Assembly: GCA_015680685.1 (NCBI GenBank)
Contig: MNCI01007621.1
Coordinates: 849,831-913,830 of the forward strand
Source of the DNA: Gnetum montanum
Lineage: Eukaryota; Streptophyta; Gnetopsida; Gnetales; Gnetaceae
Direction: 5' to 3'
DNA length: 64,000 nt
Shown: positions 34,216 through 47,105 of the stretch, piece by piece
How the letters are laid out: every line of letters starts with the position of its first letter
Position numbering within the stretch: position 1 is the first letter of the stretch
Translations under genes and position numbers: made by a program
Notes under the pieces: model-generated
What the model was told of the DNA's origin: nothing
Database searches by the model: none
What the model saw: only the letters and a program-made list of their open reading frames with translations

Positions 34216-34829
34216 TTACAATGCATTAAGTACCTTTTAACAAGAAATGGTTTTTAATGGAAATTTTCATTTGCTTGACTTGTTCAATAGTATGTAAATA
34301 CATATTTACTTAGTATGCATGGTCTGTATAGTAGCTAAATAGATATATTATTACTAACTGATATATGTTATTTGATGACTTATGGATGTTGTTATTTTAG
34401 AGTAGTACTTCCTCTCCTTCAAGCTACTTCTTCTAGGACTCCATCCTTTTCCTCTACTCATCCTCCCTTTTCACTACTATAGATATGGTAAGTTCATAGT
34501 ATTTTTTTTTTAATTTCCATTCATGTTGTAATGTTTTTGCCCCTCATTATCTCTCATGCTAGTTCAATTAGTATTCTTTAATCTCATACAATGTGTTTAT
34601 CAATTTCTAGTGTGTTATTCTCTTTCATCCCAACTTAAAAATTATTTATCCTTCATACTATTTTATTATAGTCTTGTAAATTCTAACCAATCCTCAAAAA
34701 TATTTGAGATTATTAAATATTATCAAATTTAATTGATTACAATAATATTCATGACATATAATTTAAAAAATCTCAAATATATTATCATGTTTAATTAATA
34801 TTATATTCTTTTACAAATTTCTAGTCTAA
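34216..34829. other. AT-rich spacer
   Basis: Nothing recognised; very AT-rich, with no open frame of note. Confidence 0.4.
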
Positions 34830-37360
34830 AAACACACATAGAGAAATTTGTCAAAGATTGTTGAACCAAGAAACCTACAAAAAATTTAAAATGTATTTTA
34901 AATTATATGTAGGTTGCCCAATTATGCACGTCTAGAAATGGTTATGCTATTTTAGAGATGCATAGCCAAGAAATCTAGGAGCCATTGAATAAGATTACAT
35001 AGAGTATGATTTCTTGTTAATCCATGAAGGTTGCCCGATCATGCAAGTCTATAAATGATATAGGTGTTCTTGGGATGCACATACAAGATAATCTCCATAT
35101 CCATAATCTATGTGTATTCATGAAGTTTTCATAGTTTTTTCTTATAGATTTATAGTTTAAAAACATACAAAGAGGGAGTTATTAAAGGTTGCTCAACCAA
35201 GCAACATACAAGAAAATAAAAATGTAACTGAATCATATGTGTATTCAAGTAGGTTTCCCAACTATGCATGCATAGAAATAGTTTTGTTATTTTGGGTTTG
35301 GATGACCAAGAAGCCTAGAATATGTTAAGTAGGTTAACAAATCAATTAATTTCTTATTAATCCATGTAATAGTTTTGTTATTTTGGGGATGGATGACCAA
35401 GAAGCCTAGAATATGTTAAGTAGGTTTAAAAATCAATTGGTTTCTTATTAATCCATGAAGGTTTCTCTATCTATCGTAAAATTTTATAAATGATATAGGT
35501 ATTTTCGTGGATGCATATACAAGAAAATGTTCACATCCATAATCTATTACGTATTCATGATGGTTACATACTTTTTTGTAAACTTCTAATCTAAAAACAC
35601 ATAGATAAGAAGTTGTCAAAGGTTGCTCAACCAAGAAACATAGAAAGAAATAAAATGTTAATGTGAAACATATGTAGGTTGTCGAATCATGCAACTCTCT
35701 ATAAATGGTACTGGTATTTCAAGGATGCATGAACTAGAAAACTCTACATAAAAATCATGTGTATTCATGTAGGTTTCTTAATCATGCAAGTATAGAAATA
35801 GTTATGATATTTCAAGAATGCATGCACAAGCAAACTTCTCCATCCATAATCAATTGTTTGTTCATGAAGGCTTCTCAATTGTGTAAGTATAAAAATAGCA
35901 ATGGTAGTTTAGCTATGCATGTGTGAGAAAACTCTACATCCATAATCAATTGTATATCCATGTATGTTGTCCAATTGTACAAGTATATAACTTGGAAAGC
36001 ACATATGAGAAAAAATTCACATCCATAATTAATTTTGAATTCATGTAGGTTGTCCGATCATGCAAGTCTAGATATAGTTATGGTATTTTCATCATTCATG
36101 GTTGAGAAACCTTTGCATAAAAAATCATATGTGTTTTCATGAAGGCTACACTATCAGGCTAGTCTATAAATGGTCATGGAATAACAAGGATGCACATATG
36201 TGAAAAATTTAACATTTATAATCAATTGTATATTAATGAAGATTATCTAATCATGGAAGTCTATAAATGATTACAGTATTTTGGATATGAATGTATGAGA
36301 GAACTCAACATCCACAATCAATAGTGTATTCATGTAGATTGTTCAATCATTCATATGGTATTTTAGGTATGCATGTACAAGGAAATTTGACATACATAAT
36401 AAATTATATATCCACGTAGGTTGCTTGATTGTAAAAGTCTAGAAATGGTTATGGTATTTTGAGTATGAATGTGTGAGAAAACTTAACATCCATAATCAAT
36501 AGTATATTCATGTAGGATGTCCGATCATGCAAGTCTTGATATGGTTATGGTATTTTAGGCATTTATGGTCGAGAAACCTCCCCATAAATGATCATATGTT
36601 TTTTCATGAAGGATGTACTATCATGCAAGTCTATAAATTTTCCTAACATAATGGGGATGCACATACATGAAAACTTTGACATCCATAATCAATTGTGCAA
36701 TCATGAAGGCTACACAATCATGCATTTTTTATAAGTAGTTATGATATTTTTCGTCTTAACATATGCGAAAACTCAACATCCACCATCCGTAGTGTATTCA
36801 TGTAGAATTTTTGATTGCTCATTTGTATTTCAAGAAAACTCAACATCCACAATCAGTAGTGTATTTATGTAGAATGTTTGATTGTTCATTTGTATTTCAA
36901 GTATGCACGTACTTAAAAATTTCACATATAGAATTAATTGTGTATTCATGTAGGTTTCCTAATCTTGCAAGTAAAAAAATAATCATTGTATTTAGGGCAT
37001 TCACATATGATAAAACTCCACATGAATGATTAATTATGTGTTCATGAAGAACATTTGAATGTTCAAGTATATAAATGATTCATTGTTAATTCATGTAGGT
37101 TACCTAATCAAGTAGGTCTAGATATGGTTATGGTATTTCATATATGCACATACAAGCAAACCTCACATTAACTATCAGTTGTGTATTCATGCAGGATAAT
37201 TGATTGTGTAAGTATTGAAATGGTTATGATATTTAGGAGATGCATGTATGATAATAGTTCACATACATAATCAACTATTTATTCATGTAGTTTGTCCAAT
37301 CTTGCATGTGTAGAAATGATTATAATATATAGGAAATGCACATACAAGCAATCTAGAAGT
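34830..37360. repeat. Degenerate tandem array, about 96-bp unit, about 2.5 kb
   Basis: The unit contains TTCATGTAGGTTGTCC, ATCATGCAAGTCTAGAAATGG, TTATGGTATTTTAGG and AACATCCATAATCAATTGT. Anchors at AAGTCTA from about 35791 onwards are spaced mostly 93-98 bases (35791, 35888, 35983, 36067, 36163, 36260, 36438, 36534, 36629, 36727). The left part (34830-35700) is organised differently: a longer repeat with AGGTTGCTCAACCAAG recurs at about 34855, 35186 and 35620, and a segment of about 93 bases (TTGTTATTTTGGGGATGG) is duplicated at about 35283 and 35372. Units are strongly diverged. Confidence 0.85.
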
Positions 37361-40300
37361 CCACAATGACTATTTTATTGTCCAAACCATCAATTCAATC
37401 AAAACTATATGTGAGCTAGTACACTACTAATAACATGATACGAGTTATTATGAATCCCATTATTTGGTTGCACATCCATAAGTTCTCTTATTATTATCCT
37501 ACTCATAAGCCTAGGTGTATGGGTGCATGGGTGAGTAACCTAGAAACCATCTATATGAAAATAATCCAACCTCCATGAGAACTCGTACACTACTAATTAT
37601 GTAATACCTGTAGTTATGCATCTTGTTAGTTATCTCATCAATCAATACATTTAAAAGCTTCACTAAGTCTACACTTATACTTCTATTATATTGTAGGGTC
37701 TAATTGGTAATATTGTGCAAAATATGAAATTACAAATGAATCCTAATGAGTCATGGTATATGACTAATATGAAGCTATAAAGGAGACATGAGAATGTTCA
37801 TATTTTCATATGAATCATTAATAGTAGTTCCTTTGATGATGAGAGAATTATTGTTGTAGCTTGCATTAAGAATAATAACATCATATCCATTTAGTTCAAG
37901 AAGCTACTTTCTTCCACAAAGATAATACTTCACAATGGCAGATTCCTTCTTGGGATACTAGACATGGAATGAATGAGGTCATCTACTACTATGAGAAGTA
38001 CGTAGCAAAAAGGATTAAGTTGAACTTTCCTAAGTATGAGGTTGTAGCATTTGTAAAGAGGTTCCTTCAATAGAGGAGGATGATGAGAACATCATCTATT
38101 ATTTTGTATATGTAGAATCATATGAATTAATCATACAATTTGTGTAATGAGCTCCTTCTTATACATCAACTACAATCTATATTTATTCATCTTAGAGTGT
38201 CTAATAAAGGACTTTCCATAATCACTCCATTTAAATAAAAAGATCCGAGTCATGAAGTAGGAGAGCAGTTCGAGTTATGAAAAAATAAATCAAGGTAGCA
38301 AAGACATAGAGGGAATACTTCCACTCTAATTTCTCAACAAGCTATCAAATCAAAATTGACCATTGTAGTCAAGCTCTAGACAAGTTTAGAATTAGAATGA
38401 TGAGTATAAAGTATGTTAAGAAACTTCTTTCCTCAATGATAAAGAATCTTGTTACTATTATACATGATTGTATATTGATAGTCTAGAACATTTCTAGTAG
38501 TAAGGTCTTTATGTTGGTAAATGAAGCTAAACATGATACCAAAGATATATGTTTCTAGATTTTAGATTAACAACACTCAATTTAGGCAACCAAGAGTTTA
38601 CTAGAGAAATATATTGTGGAGAAGGCTATTAAAAATCTTTATCAAGTTTGTCGTGCCAAGATTTTGAAAGAAAAGCCACTAGTTTTAATAATTATAAAGA
38701 TTTATTATTCTCAAAATTAGGTATAGTAAATGAAATATGATTCGTCATACATAGAGATGCTAAGACATGCAAGAAGCTACCTATCATAGAATAACATTCA
38801 CAAACTATCAACTAGAAGAATCTCTGAAAAGCAAGGGCCTATTTACAATAGCCTTAAATCTATATTCAAGTAAGTTAGTTATATTAATTTCATATCATAG
38901 GTACTTTGAGTATATTCATAGCTTATTCATGATTTGATTATCTTGTCTTATGTTATCTTTCTTATTTCTTAAGTTATAATGTACCAACATTTAAGGATTT
39001 ATATGAAAGAAAAATATTTCTTCATGTAGATAATGCACTTCTTAAGAAGTGAAATGAAATATTCATGATGTATCAAATTGGTACACTATAGTGCTATCTC
39101 ATGATTTCATTGGATGAAACTTTCAAGGAGAATAACGTGAAAATTTTGAGTGCAAATCTTTGCATCTACTACAAGGTTTCTACCCACATGAAATTGAAAA
39201 GTGTGCTGACATGATACTCAATGGAGAGATGTGCTTCAAACATTTCAAGGGAAAGGATAAGCCTTGCAAACCATTAATAAATAAAATGATTACACTAGAA
39301 TACCAAGTGAATCATATGAAGTTCTTGCATTCATTAAATCTATCTCTTGTTTAGTTTTTTTATTGACAAAGATTCATTAGTTGAATGATGCATAAACCTA
39401 AATGTGAATAACATTTGCATTAGGAATTTGAATAGTAATAATTTTACATTTATTAGTTCAATTTCATCATATTAAAATTATGTTTCCAAATATATTAATT
39501 TATAAATATGAATGTTGTCAACAATATTCAATTGATAATTACATGTTCGTGAGTTTGCTTGGTATTATGGAGTACACTAGAGGTGAATAAAGCTTAAGCC
39601 TTTAGTTCATTCAATGTTGCATCAACATTGAAGTCTCTCTCTTTGAAGGAAATGATGCCCATAGCCATTTAGGAAATTAATGGTTTTATTTTCTCCAAGA
39701 AAAATCATGAGTTCGTGGACCTTACATTGTAGAAACATGAAGAGGAATTCTCCTTCATGGAGAAATAGATTATCTACTATTTTATGGATTTTGAAAACAT
39801 AATTGTTAAAGATTTTTTTTTAAATAATTTATTTGAATTTGTTCAAAGGATAATTACTATGTTCTCTAGAGTAGTTATAAATATTGATATAAATAACTAT
39901 TATTTATTTAATTTTTTTCGAAATGACTTTAAGAAGTGTATCTAGAATATTATCTTATTCAAATATTTTAAGTTGCAATTACAAGAAGAAAACAATGTAT
40001 GTTTTGATTTACTACTTCTCCACAATGATAGAAATAGTAGAAATGCCAGAAGCATTGGAGAATGGTGACTACAAAATTAGGAAAAAGAATATAGCTGATT
40101 TAGAATTAGTTAAGAAAATCCTTCAAAATGTTGTTATTCTAGAGGATGTAAATTACAAGTCATGTAACTTAGTTGAATTTTAAAGCATGTTGATCAACTC
40201 TGTGTTAATGAAGGATGAAATGATAAAAAAAGGATATCTCCTTCAACATATAATTATTCTATTGTAGTAGTCTACTTAAAGGATTACGTGCATACAAAGA

Positions 40301-40849
40301 CATCAATAATATATTTATGCATGATGACCATCTACGTTACTTCTTATTTTCTACAATAGCAAAGCTATTAAATGCAACAAATGAGGATCCATTTGATGTT
40401 AACTATGTTGAAGAGTAATATTGAAATATTTTGGAAATTAAAGATGTATATACAAACATAGTTATAAGTTTGAAAGATAGGTCAACTAATAATGCATGTG
40501 AAGCTATACTAAAGAAAGCCTATAATTTCTTATAATTAATATTTAATGAAATATCATTATTATTAATAATACATGTATTATAAATATAAGACTTATATCT
40601 TAGATGATGATGAGGAGAAAAATCAACAAGAGGAACCAAAAGAAAATGATGTTTCAAAGCAAGTGATACTTGTAATTACTCATTCAAATTTTATTTTATA
40701 TTATAAACATAATACGATATTGTTTACTAAAACTAGAATTTTATGATGTTAAAGGAAATGAACCTAAGGAGGAGACATAAGATCAAGAGGTTTAGAATGT
40801 TGACAATGATTTTGATGATGATGAAGAAATAGAAACATATGAAGACTTG
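37361..40849 (+). pseudogene. Unidentified gene-like region, left part
   Basis: Several short stretches read like diverged exons on the plus strand but join to no family I recognise. Examples: NEVIYYYEKYVAKRIKL near 37970, PHEIEKCADMILNGEMCFKH near 39180-39240, and LENGDYKIRKKNIADLELVK near 40050-40110. Near 40600-40850 there is acidic coding-like sequence (DDDEEKNQQEEPKEN, then NDFDDDEEIETYEDL) ending at a GTGAG that matches a 5' splice site. Stops are frequent between the pieces, so it is either multi-exon or a pseudogene. Element E is inserted at its right end, and sequence resumes at 47106. Identity unknown. Confidence 0.35.
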
Positions 40850-40854
40850 GTGAG

Positions 40855-41748
40855 TGATGAATCATGGTTTGTCAGGTGTTGATATCAGATCCTTGACATT
40901 AGACCCTTATATCGGCACATGCTGACATTGGATCCTTGATATCGAGTACACGATATTGTAGCCTAGATAACGATATCAAATACATGATATCGCGATTCTT
41001 GTGTAAGTCTATAAATACACATTTAGGCACATTGGAAGGTCAAGTAAGTAAGTGTAGAAGTAGAGTCTTTTTGTTATTTTTAGTTCATTTCAATTCTTTT
41101 CCTAGTGCATGCCTGTAGTGTGATGATTGTAATTTTATGGAACCTTTATTCAAGTGTGACGTACTTGGACACGCACATGACCGACAATAAAGATCGAGAT
41201 TACTTCATCATTGCAACATTCGCTTAGTTTTAATTACTTAATTGTTATGATTATTTATTGCTTTCTTAATTAATATTTCTTTACCTTCCTTCCTTATTAT
41301 TAAACATGGAATGAGTACAACTTAATCACGAGCATTTAGGTGTGACTACTTGGTATCCCAGTAGCATATTTTGGAGTGCTTAAGTAACATGCGTTTGGTA
41401 ATCCTGGAAGTAGTACATGAGGTCCAAGATGTGTATAGATGATTAAGGACAGATGCTCATCGCACTTAGGCTAGCTAAGATTCTCTTCCTGTATTGCTCA
41501 TTAGCTTAATCAAAGTTATTTTCCATTGCCTCTAGGAGTAGCATTAGTTTAGGACCACATCATACACCTCACTCTAGACTAAACCATACGTGACAAAGCA
41601 AATAGTAGTCTAGGTGGAAAGACAGCAAACTACGATCAACGTGTAACTATCTAGACACTACAACTAGCCTGTCTATGGAGTTCGATTGGATCATGCGTGA
41701 ATGCTCGTATTTGTATGGTTGAGTGTAGGGGTACCTAGCCACTCATCA
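40855..41748 (+). repeat. Element E, 5' LTR (894 bp)
   Basis: It runs from TGATGAATCATGG to TAGCCACTCATCA. U3 has repeated GATATC, GATATT and TATCGG motifs (ACACGATATTG, AACGATATCAAA, CATGATATCGCG). TATAAATACAC begins at 41010 and AATAAAGATC lies in R. Confidence 0.93.
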
Positions 41749-41749
41749 T

Positions 41750-41767
41750 TGGCACTATTGCAGAGAA
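41750..41767 (+). other. Primer-binding site of element E (degenerate)
   Basis: TGGCACTATTGCAGAGAA lies one base after the LTR. It keeps the framework of the tRNA-Asp site with several changes. Confidence 0.7.
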
Positions 41768-41882
41768 TGGTGCTAGTTATTTATATTAGTTATATCATAC
41801 AAGATCGCTATAATAAAGTATTCACAATATATCTCTTAGAAAAGAAATTAATTTCAATTAAGTCACACACAAATTCACAACT

Positions 41883-44108
41883 ATGTCTCTCTTACAAGAC
41901 CATGCTAATCCCACAACTAGTGAGGCAATTCATTGGAGAACTAACAAATTATATGATGATGAAGATGAAGTTTTGAGTACTCAACCTTATGTAGGGATCC
42001 CCTATGTTCATGAACACCCCAATGGTACTCAAGGACTCTCATCATCCAACTCTGACACCTCTAATGAAGATGGGACATCCCATAGAATGAGGGGGCCCAT
42101 AAGGTCTGGAACCTTCTCAATAATTAATAAGAATTTATCCAGGGATGATTGGAAGACTTACAAAATTCATGACAAGTTTTCCAGTTCTTTCTCTTCCTTT
42201 ATCCCTTCAACGTCAGGTAGTGACATGGATGACCATCTTTCAAGGGATCGACGTAAAACTAAAAATGTAGCTCACAAGAAAAATCAAGGACACCAACATG
42301 AATAAGAACAACATCATTACAACCCACAAATTCATAACCTACCTAGTGACGATGAACCCCTGCTAGCCACTAAGAGCCTAATGCATATATAAGAGGCTGT
42401 TCAAATATCCTTTAGGCATTGCAAAGAAATCCATCTACCCAGGCTTGATTTAAACAACTTTCTGAAGTTTTTAGGAGGCTATGATTTAGATCCACAACAT
42501 CATTTACAAGACTTCTATGATGCCTGTGCATGGAACAATATTGATAATGGGTGGAAAAAACTTAAGCTCTTTCTTATGAAACTCATTAGCCAAGCAAAAG
42601 TATGGTACAGATCCTTAAAAGAAAAATCAATTTATAGATGGCCAACAATGGTAGAACTCTTTACTAAACAATATCAAACCTATGCTAGAGTGTCAACCTT
42701 GAGGAGACAAATCCAAGAATGGAAACAAGGGCAACATGAAACCTTGGACATGGCCTTAAAAAGATACTATTATTTGTTTAAAAAAATCCCAAGCCATGGG
42801 TTCTCTGTGGAGAGGCTAATGTATCACATCATGAATGGAATTTGTAATGAAACAAGGGAGACTCTAGGGATGTATGCCCCAAGTCAACTATATGAGCTAC
42901 GGACCCACCAACTCCAAGAGGTTATCCAATGGATAGTAAAAGAAGAAGGAGAAATAGCTAAATGGGAGAAGGATGAAAGTTCTCAGCAGGACCAACATCT
43001 CAACTTAGCAAGGATCCATGATCATGAAGAGGAGAAATCAACTCACTTCAAGGAGGTGGAATCATCTTTGCCAATCCTACAATCACTAGATGAAATCAAG
43101 GAAAAGATTAATAAGATGACAAAATGGGTACATAAAAAATATGGAGAATATGCTAACATTAGTAGAGGTAGAACTATGCCAAATCAGGAAGTAGGATAGG
43201 ACACCGTGCAACAATCAAAATGAAGGGTTGAAGATAATAAGAATAGGAGCTCAACTACCAATCATACATATCAATGTAATGTTTGTCTATACGATCACCC
43301 CAAAGGCCAATGCCTAATCTTGTGACATTTACATGAGCATTAGGGAGGAATGCTACATCCAGATTTCATACAAAAATATCGGGTTCAATCATAGTGGCAA
43401 AAACCCTAGTCGTGGGGGAAACCACTGCCAACCAGACCATACCCTTTGTATGTCCCAATGCCAAATGCTTATTCTGTGCAACACCCTATTTCTCCAACTA
43501 GATGAACATCCTCTACTTCACCTCATCACTATCATTCTCCCAAGTACTATCCACCCATGTCCTCTCCAACAAGATCACCACCTTATGTGCCTTACACTTT
43601 TCCTCAACCTCAATATTTCCATCCTTCACCTCCTTCTACATCACCACCAATTGTACCAGAAGGTTTTGCACCACAGCACCAACCCATGAATGTTACTTGT
43701 GCTACTACTGTCAATAGTAGTGGAGGTACAAAAAAGCGTTCTTTCTTCAAACATGGCCATAGAAAGAAACAACATGATTCTGAAACCACTGCATCTTCCA
43801 ACTTAGCACAATCCAAATGCTATGATGCATCTTTATCCTCAAACTCAGTGCCTCCTATTACTTTATCTAGGCCACCAATCAACGCTCCAACAACCATGTG
43901 GCCCAATGAATATAACCACATAGGGAGACATATTGATCCTTGCATACCATCTTACGGTCACGGGTGCCATAGTGGGTTAGCTCCTTATCACATGAACACA
44001 TCTTATAATCTACCCCACTATGTTTACTATAATCAAGTGTGTGAACCCAAATTTGGATGTATTCTTACCACCACCTCAAAAAACAATTGGTGGTTTGGAT
44101 ATGATTGA
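41883..44108 (+). pseudogene. gag: Element E gag (one frame, nonsense codons only)
   Basis: From ATG 41883 (MSLLQDHANP) to the stop ending 44108, 742 codons, all parts are in one frame. Interruptions are stops only: TAA 42303, TAA 42390, TAG 43197, TGA 43221 and several TAG/TGA between 43318 and 43504. A Ser/Asp-rich N-terminal part is followed by a basic SRDRRKTK segment. The capsid at about 42420-42960 is the clearest in the window, with LGGYDLDPQHHLQDFY, AKVWYRSL and TYARVSTLRRQIQEW. A CNVCLYDHPKGQC knuckle lies at 43275-43313 (CX2CX3HX4C). A long Pro/Ser/Tyr-rich tail (43557-44108) follows. No retropepsin motif is found downstream. It is more diverged from A, C and G than they are from each other. 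Confidence 0.85.
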
Positions 44109-45599
44109 TCCCCAACATTTCCAACATGCATGGATCCACACTTTCCATTTATTAATTCTCACCATGATCAAAAGCTTAGTTATGGGGAATATCCTCCATT
44201 CTAATAAGCAGAATTAATAAATATTTTTTCCTTTTCTTCAATTTTACAATTTTTTGTTTTCCAATTTTTCATTTCTAATTTATTATTTTATCTTTTTATG
44301 GGTAATCTCATCTATGAATAAAACACTCATGTGACCCATTGGTTGAGGTGTTGTTCTATGCTATCAAGTCTCAAGTAACTAATTATTTGGACAGCAAGCC
44401 CACCACATCCACCCAACCATTCTATTAATAAGAGGTTCTACTCTAGGTACCATGATATTCTTGACATCATTAAAACTTAAAGTAATTTTGTGCTCATTAT
44501 TATCAGAGCAAAGAATGATGGACTAAGAAGGAATGACTAGGGTGTAACACCAAGGGAACTTGGGGATTCTTTTTGCAGACATCTATAGGTGCTATCATGC
44601 AGCCTGGTTGTACTAAGATCCTTGTAGATATAACAAAAAATGGGAGTAAGAGTAATAAAGATACTCAATAGAAACTCAATGCTATTCTAGGGGTCCCACT
44701 GGAAAGACATGCACCCATGCCTAAAGGTTGGCAGCTTCTCTAGTTCACTATTGGAAAGAAGAAAGTGCCAAAGCAGCTAAAAAAAAGACGAACCACACAA
44801 GAAAAGATCAAAAGAAAAAAAATTGTGTGTGTGCGCTACAGATTTCAAATCACTCCTCCCTTGGACAAAATGCCAAGCGATCGTACGCCTTGCTATCGTG
44901 GTGCTCTTATGGTTACCCATCATTGGATGAAATAGTGTGATGTCACTGATTGAAGGAATGGACTTGGTCTTGATTTTGGAGCAATAGGCTAATGACACAT
45001 TAATCACACCCTACACTCAAGATTCATCGTATCCTAGGTTAGTTATCTCATGTCCCAATCTCTGCAATCCCTTCTATGATTCATCCCATCTCATTGTTCA
45101 TGTATTTGTGACCTGTGCCTTGTGCAACATTGAATTCATACCTCATCATAGTGGTATCTACATGTGTGTGTTTTCTAGAACTGGTGTAGATTACATTTAA
45201 CCCTTCTAGTGCCTACAGACATTTTAAGGTGTGGTTATGCAAGGGCATTATAGGTTGGAACCTGATTTGGGGAGGACCCACTTGCATGAATTTTGTAATT
45301 TGTACTTGTTGCATACCACCACATCATTTTATACCCTTCGAGTACTTCATTGTCAAATCTATTCTTTCCTTTGTCATCATTTTATCAAACATTCCTCAAA
45401 ACCATTACATGTCCTTTTATGTGTCACCTAAACAAATTAGGTTTGACATTAAACTTTTAGGGCAACTTCCTTGAAAAAAATTTCTAACTCTAAAATCACA
45501 CTAAGCAAAGAATTAAGCATTTATTAAAGGCAATAAGGTATGAAATAATTGAAATTCTTTCAATAACCTTACTAACAATTAATCTTTGTGTGATTATAA
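44109..45599 (+). other. Element E 3' region (noncoding)
   Basis: No gene supported. It carries AGTTATGGGGAATAT near 44178 in the place of the internal polypurine motif of A, C and G, a stretch AAGGAATGACTAGGGTGTAACACC... (about 44527) related to A 4177, and the conserved block (45210-45290). Short plus and minus open stretches are not shared with other elements. Confidence 0.6.
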
Positions 45600-46028
45600 A
45601 TGGGCCCTAAAAGAGGACAACAAGGAGGACCTTCTTAAGGTGCAACTGAATGCCTAAGGGAAGGCAGAGGCCAAGGACCTGATGCAGAGCAAAAGGCATA
45701 ATCATTCAACATCCATTAGGGAACTCCTATCACTACACAATCTAGCCAAGAAAAACATGGAGAGTTCAAGGCTTGTGCCTATGAAGAGGAACGAAGACTA
45801 TTTGTGGCATGGCATGTCAAGGCCAATCAAGTGTTCCCACAACTACCATGTCCATGGGAAGTGCTAACTCCATCAAAAATTGGAACATTAGCATGGACAA
45901 CTCATAATCCTCGGATAGAAGAGGAGTAATAGCAAGCGCTTATTCAACAGTATCAATCTTAGAAGCCTGGAGCACAATACAAAGGAAAGGCACCCATGGA
46001 GGAGCCACCACCACTGGAAACGCCATGA
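45600..46028 (+). pseudogene. Element E shortened env-position frame
   Basis: ATG 45600 follows GTGTGATTATAA, corresponding to GTGATTACAG|ATG in D. It begins MGPKRGQQGGPS, related to MITKRGAQGEPSQ in H. After about 45 codons it jumps to the C-terminal block: YEEERRLFVAWHVKANQVFP, LPCPWEVLTPSKI and MEEPPPLETP, which match the end of the H frame (MEEPPPPSTT) and, more weakly, D. Compared with D and H about 2.3 kb of frame is missing. A few stops remain. Shows that E descends from an element with the long frame. Confidence 0.62.
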
Positions 46029-46191
46029 GTTCCACAAGTTTTATCTTTTGTGTTTATGTCCAAATTTTCTTTAGTCCCACATTGTGCCATGAAACAGTCC
46101 ATGGTCATTCAATAATCTCATACCTATCCCCTATTTGTAATTGAGTGAACTTGTTCCTCACTTTCTTTGACTCAAGGACTAGCTATTATTC

Positions 46192-46204
46192 AGTCATGGG
46201 GGTA
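46192..46204 (+). other. Polypurine tract of element E
   Basis: AGTCATGGGGGTA directly before TGATGAATCATGG. Confidence 0.82.
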
Positions 46205-47105
46205 TGATGAATCATGGTTTGTTAGGTGCTGATATCAGACCCTTGATATCGGCATGTGCCAATATCGAACCCTTGATATTGGACCCTCAATATCAAGTAC
46301 ACGATATCGTAGCCTAGATAACGATATCGGATACATAATATCGTGATTCCTATGTAAGCCTATAAATACACATTTATGCACACAAGAAGGTCAAGTAAGT
46401 AAGTGTAGAAGTAGAGTATTTTTTTCGTTTTTAGTTTATTTCAATTCTTTCCCCAGTGCATGCCCGTAGTGTGATGATTGTAATTGTATAGAACCTTTAT
46501 TCGAGTGTGACATACTTAGACATGCATATGACCAGCAATAAAGATTGAGATTACTTCATCATTGTAGCATTCACTTAGTTTTAATTGCTTAATTGTTATG
46601 GTTATTTATTTCTTTCTTAATTAATATTTCTTTTCCTTCCTTCACTATCCCTGTTATTAAATGCAGAATGAGTACAACTTAATCACAAGCACTTAAGTGT
46701 GACTACTTGGTATCCCAGTAGTGTATTTAGGAGTGCTTAAGTAACATGCGTTTGGTAATCCTAGAAGTAGTACATGAGGTCCAAGATGTGTATGGATGAT
46801 TAAGGACAGATGCTCATCATACTTAGGCTAGCTAAGATTCACTTCCTGTATTTCTCATTAGCATAATCAAAGTTATTTTCCATTACCTCTAGAAGTAGCA
46901 TTAGTTTATGACCACATCATACACCTCACTCTGGACTAAACCATACGTGACAAAGCAAATACTAGTCCAGGTGGGAAGACAGCAAATTGCGATCAACATG
47001 TAACTATCTAGACACCATAACTAGTCCATCTGTGGAGTTTGACTGGATCATGCATGAACTCTCGTATTTGTATGGTTGAGTGTAGGGGTACCTAGCCACT
47101 CATCA
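46205..47105 (+). repeat. Element E, 3' LTR (901 bp)
   Basis: It aligns over its full length with 40855-41748. GATATC-type motifs occur between 46230 and 46345; TATAAATACA begins at 46361. It ends CTAGCCACTCATCA and is followed by GTGAG. Confidence 0.93.

Larger units (their letters stand above)
40855..47105 (+). mobile_element. Element E: non-autonomous gag-only Athila-like retrotransposon
   Basis: It is 6251 bp long. A perfect 5-bp duplication GTGAG flanks it (40850-40854 and 47106-47110). LTRs are 40855-41748 and 46205-47105. In one aligned stretch of about 160 bases the two LTRs differ at about 16 positions, so it is old. It has gag and a shortened 3' frame, but no protease, reverse transcriptase or integrase. 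The LTR subfamily is distinct from C/G. Confidence 0.94.

Noticed and set aside
34830-37360. CRISPR-like or coding repeat
   Set aside because: Units of about 96 bases are contiguous and diverged, without short identical repeats and unique spacers, and have no shared frame.
37361-40849. Assignment of the split gene to a known meiotic (HORMA) or other named gene
   Set aside because: The acidic stretches and position of introns suggested it, but no motif could be matched, so it is left unnamed.
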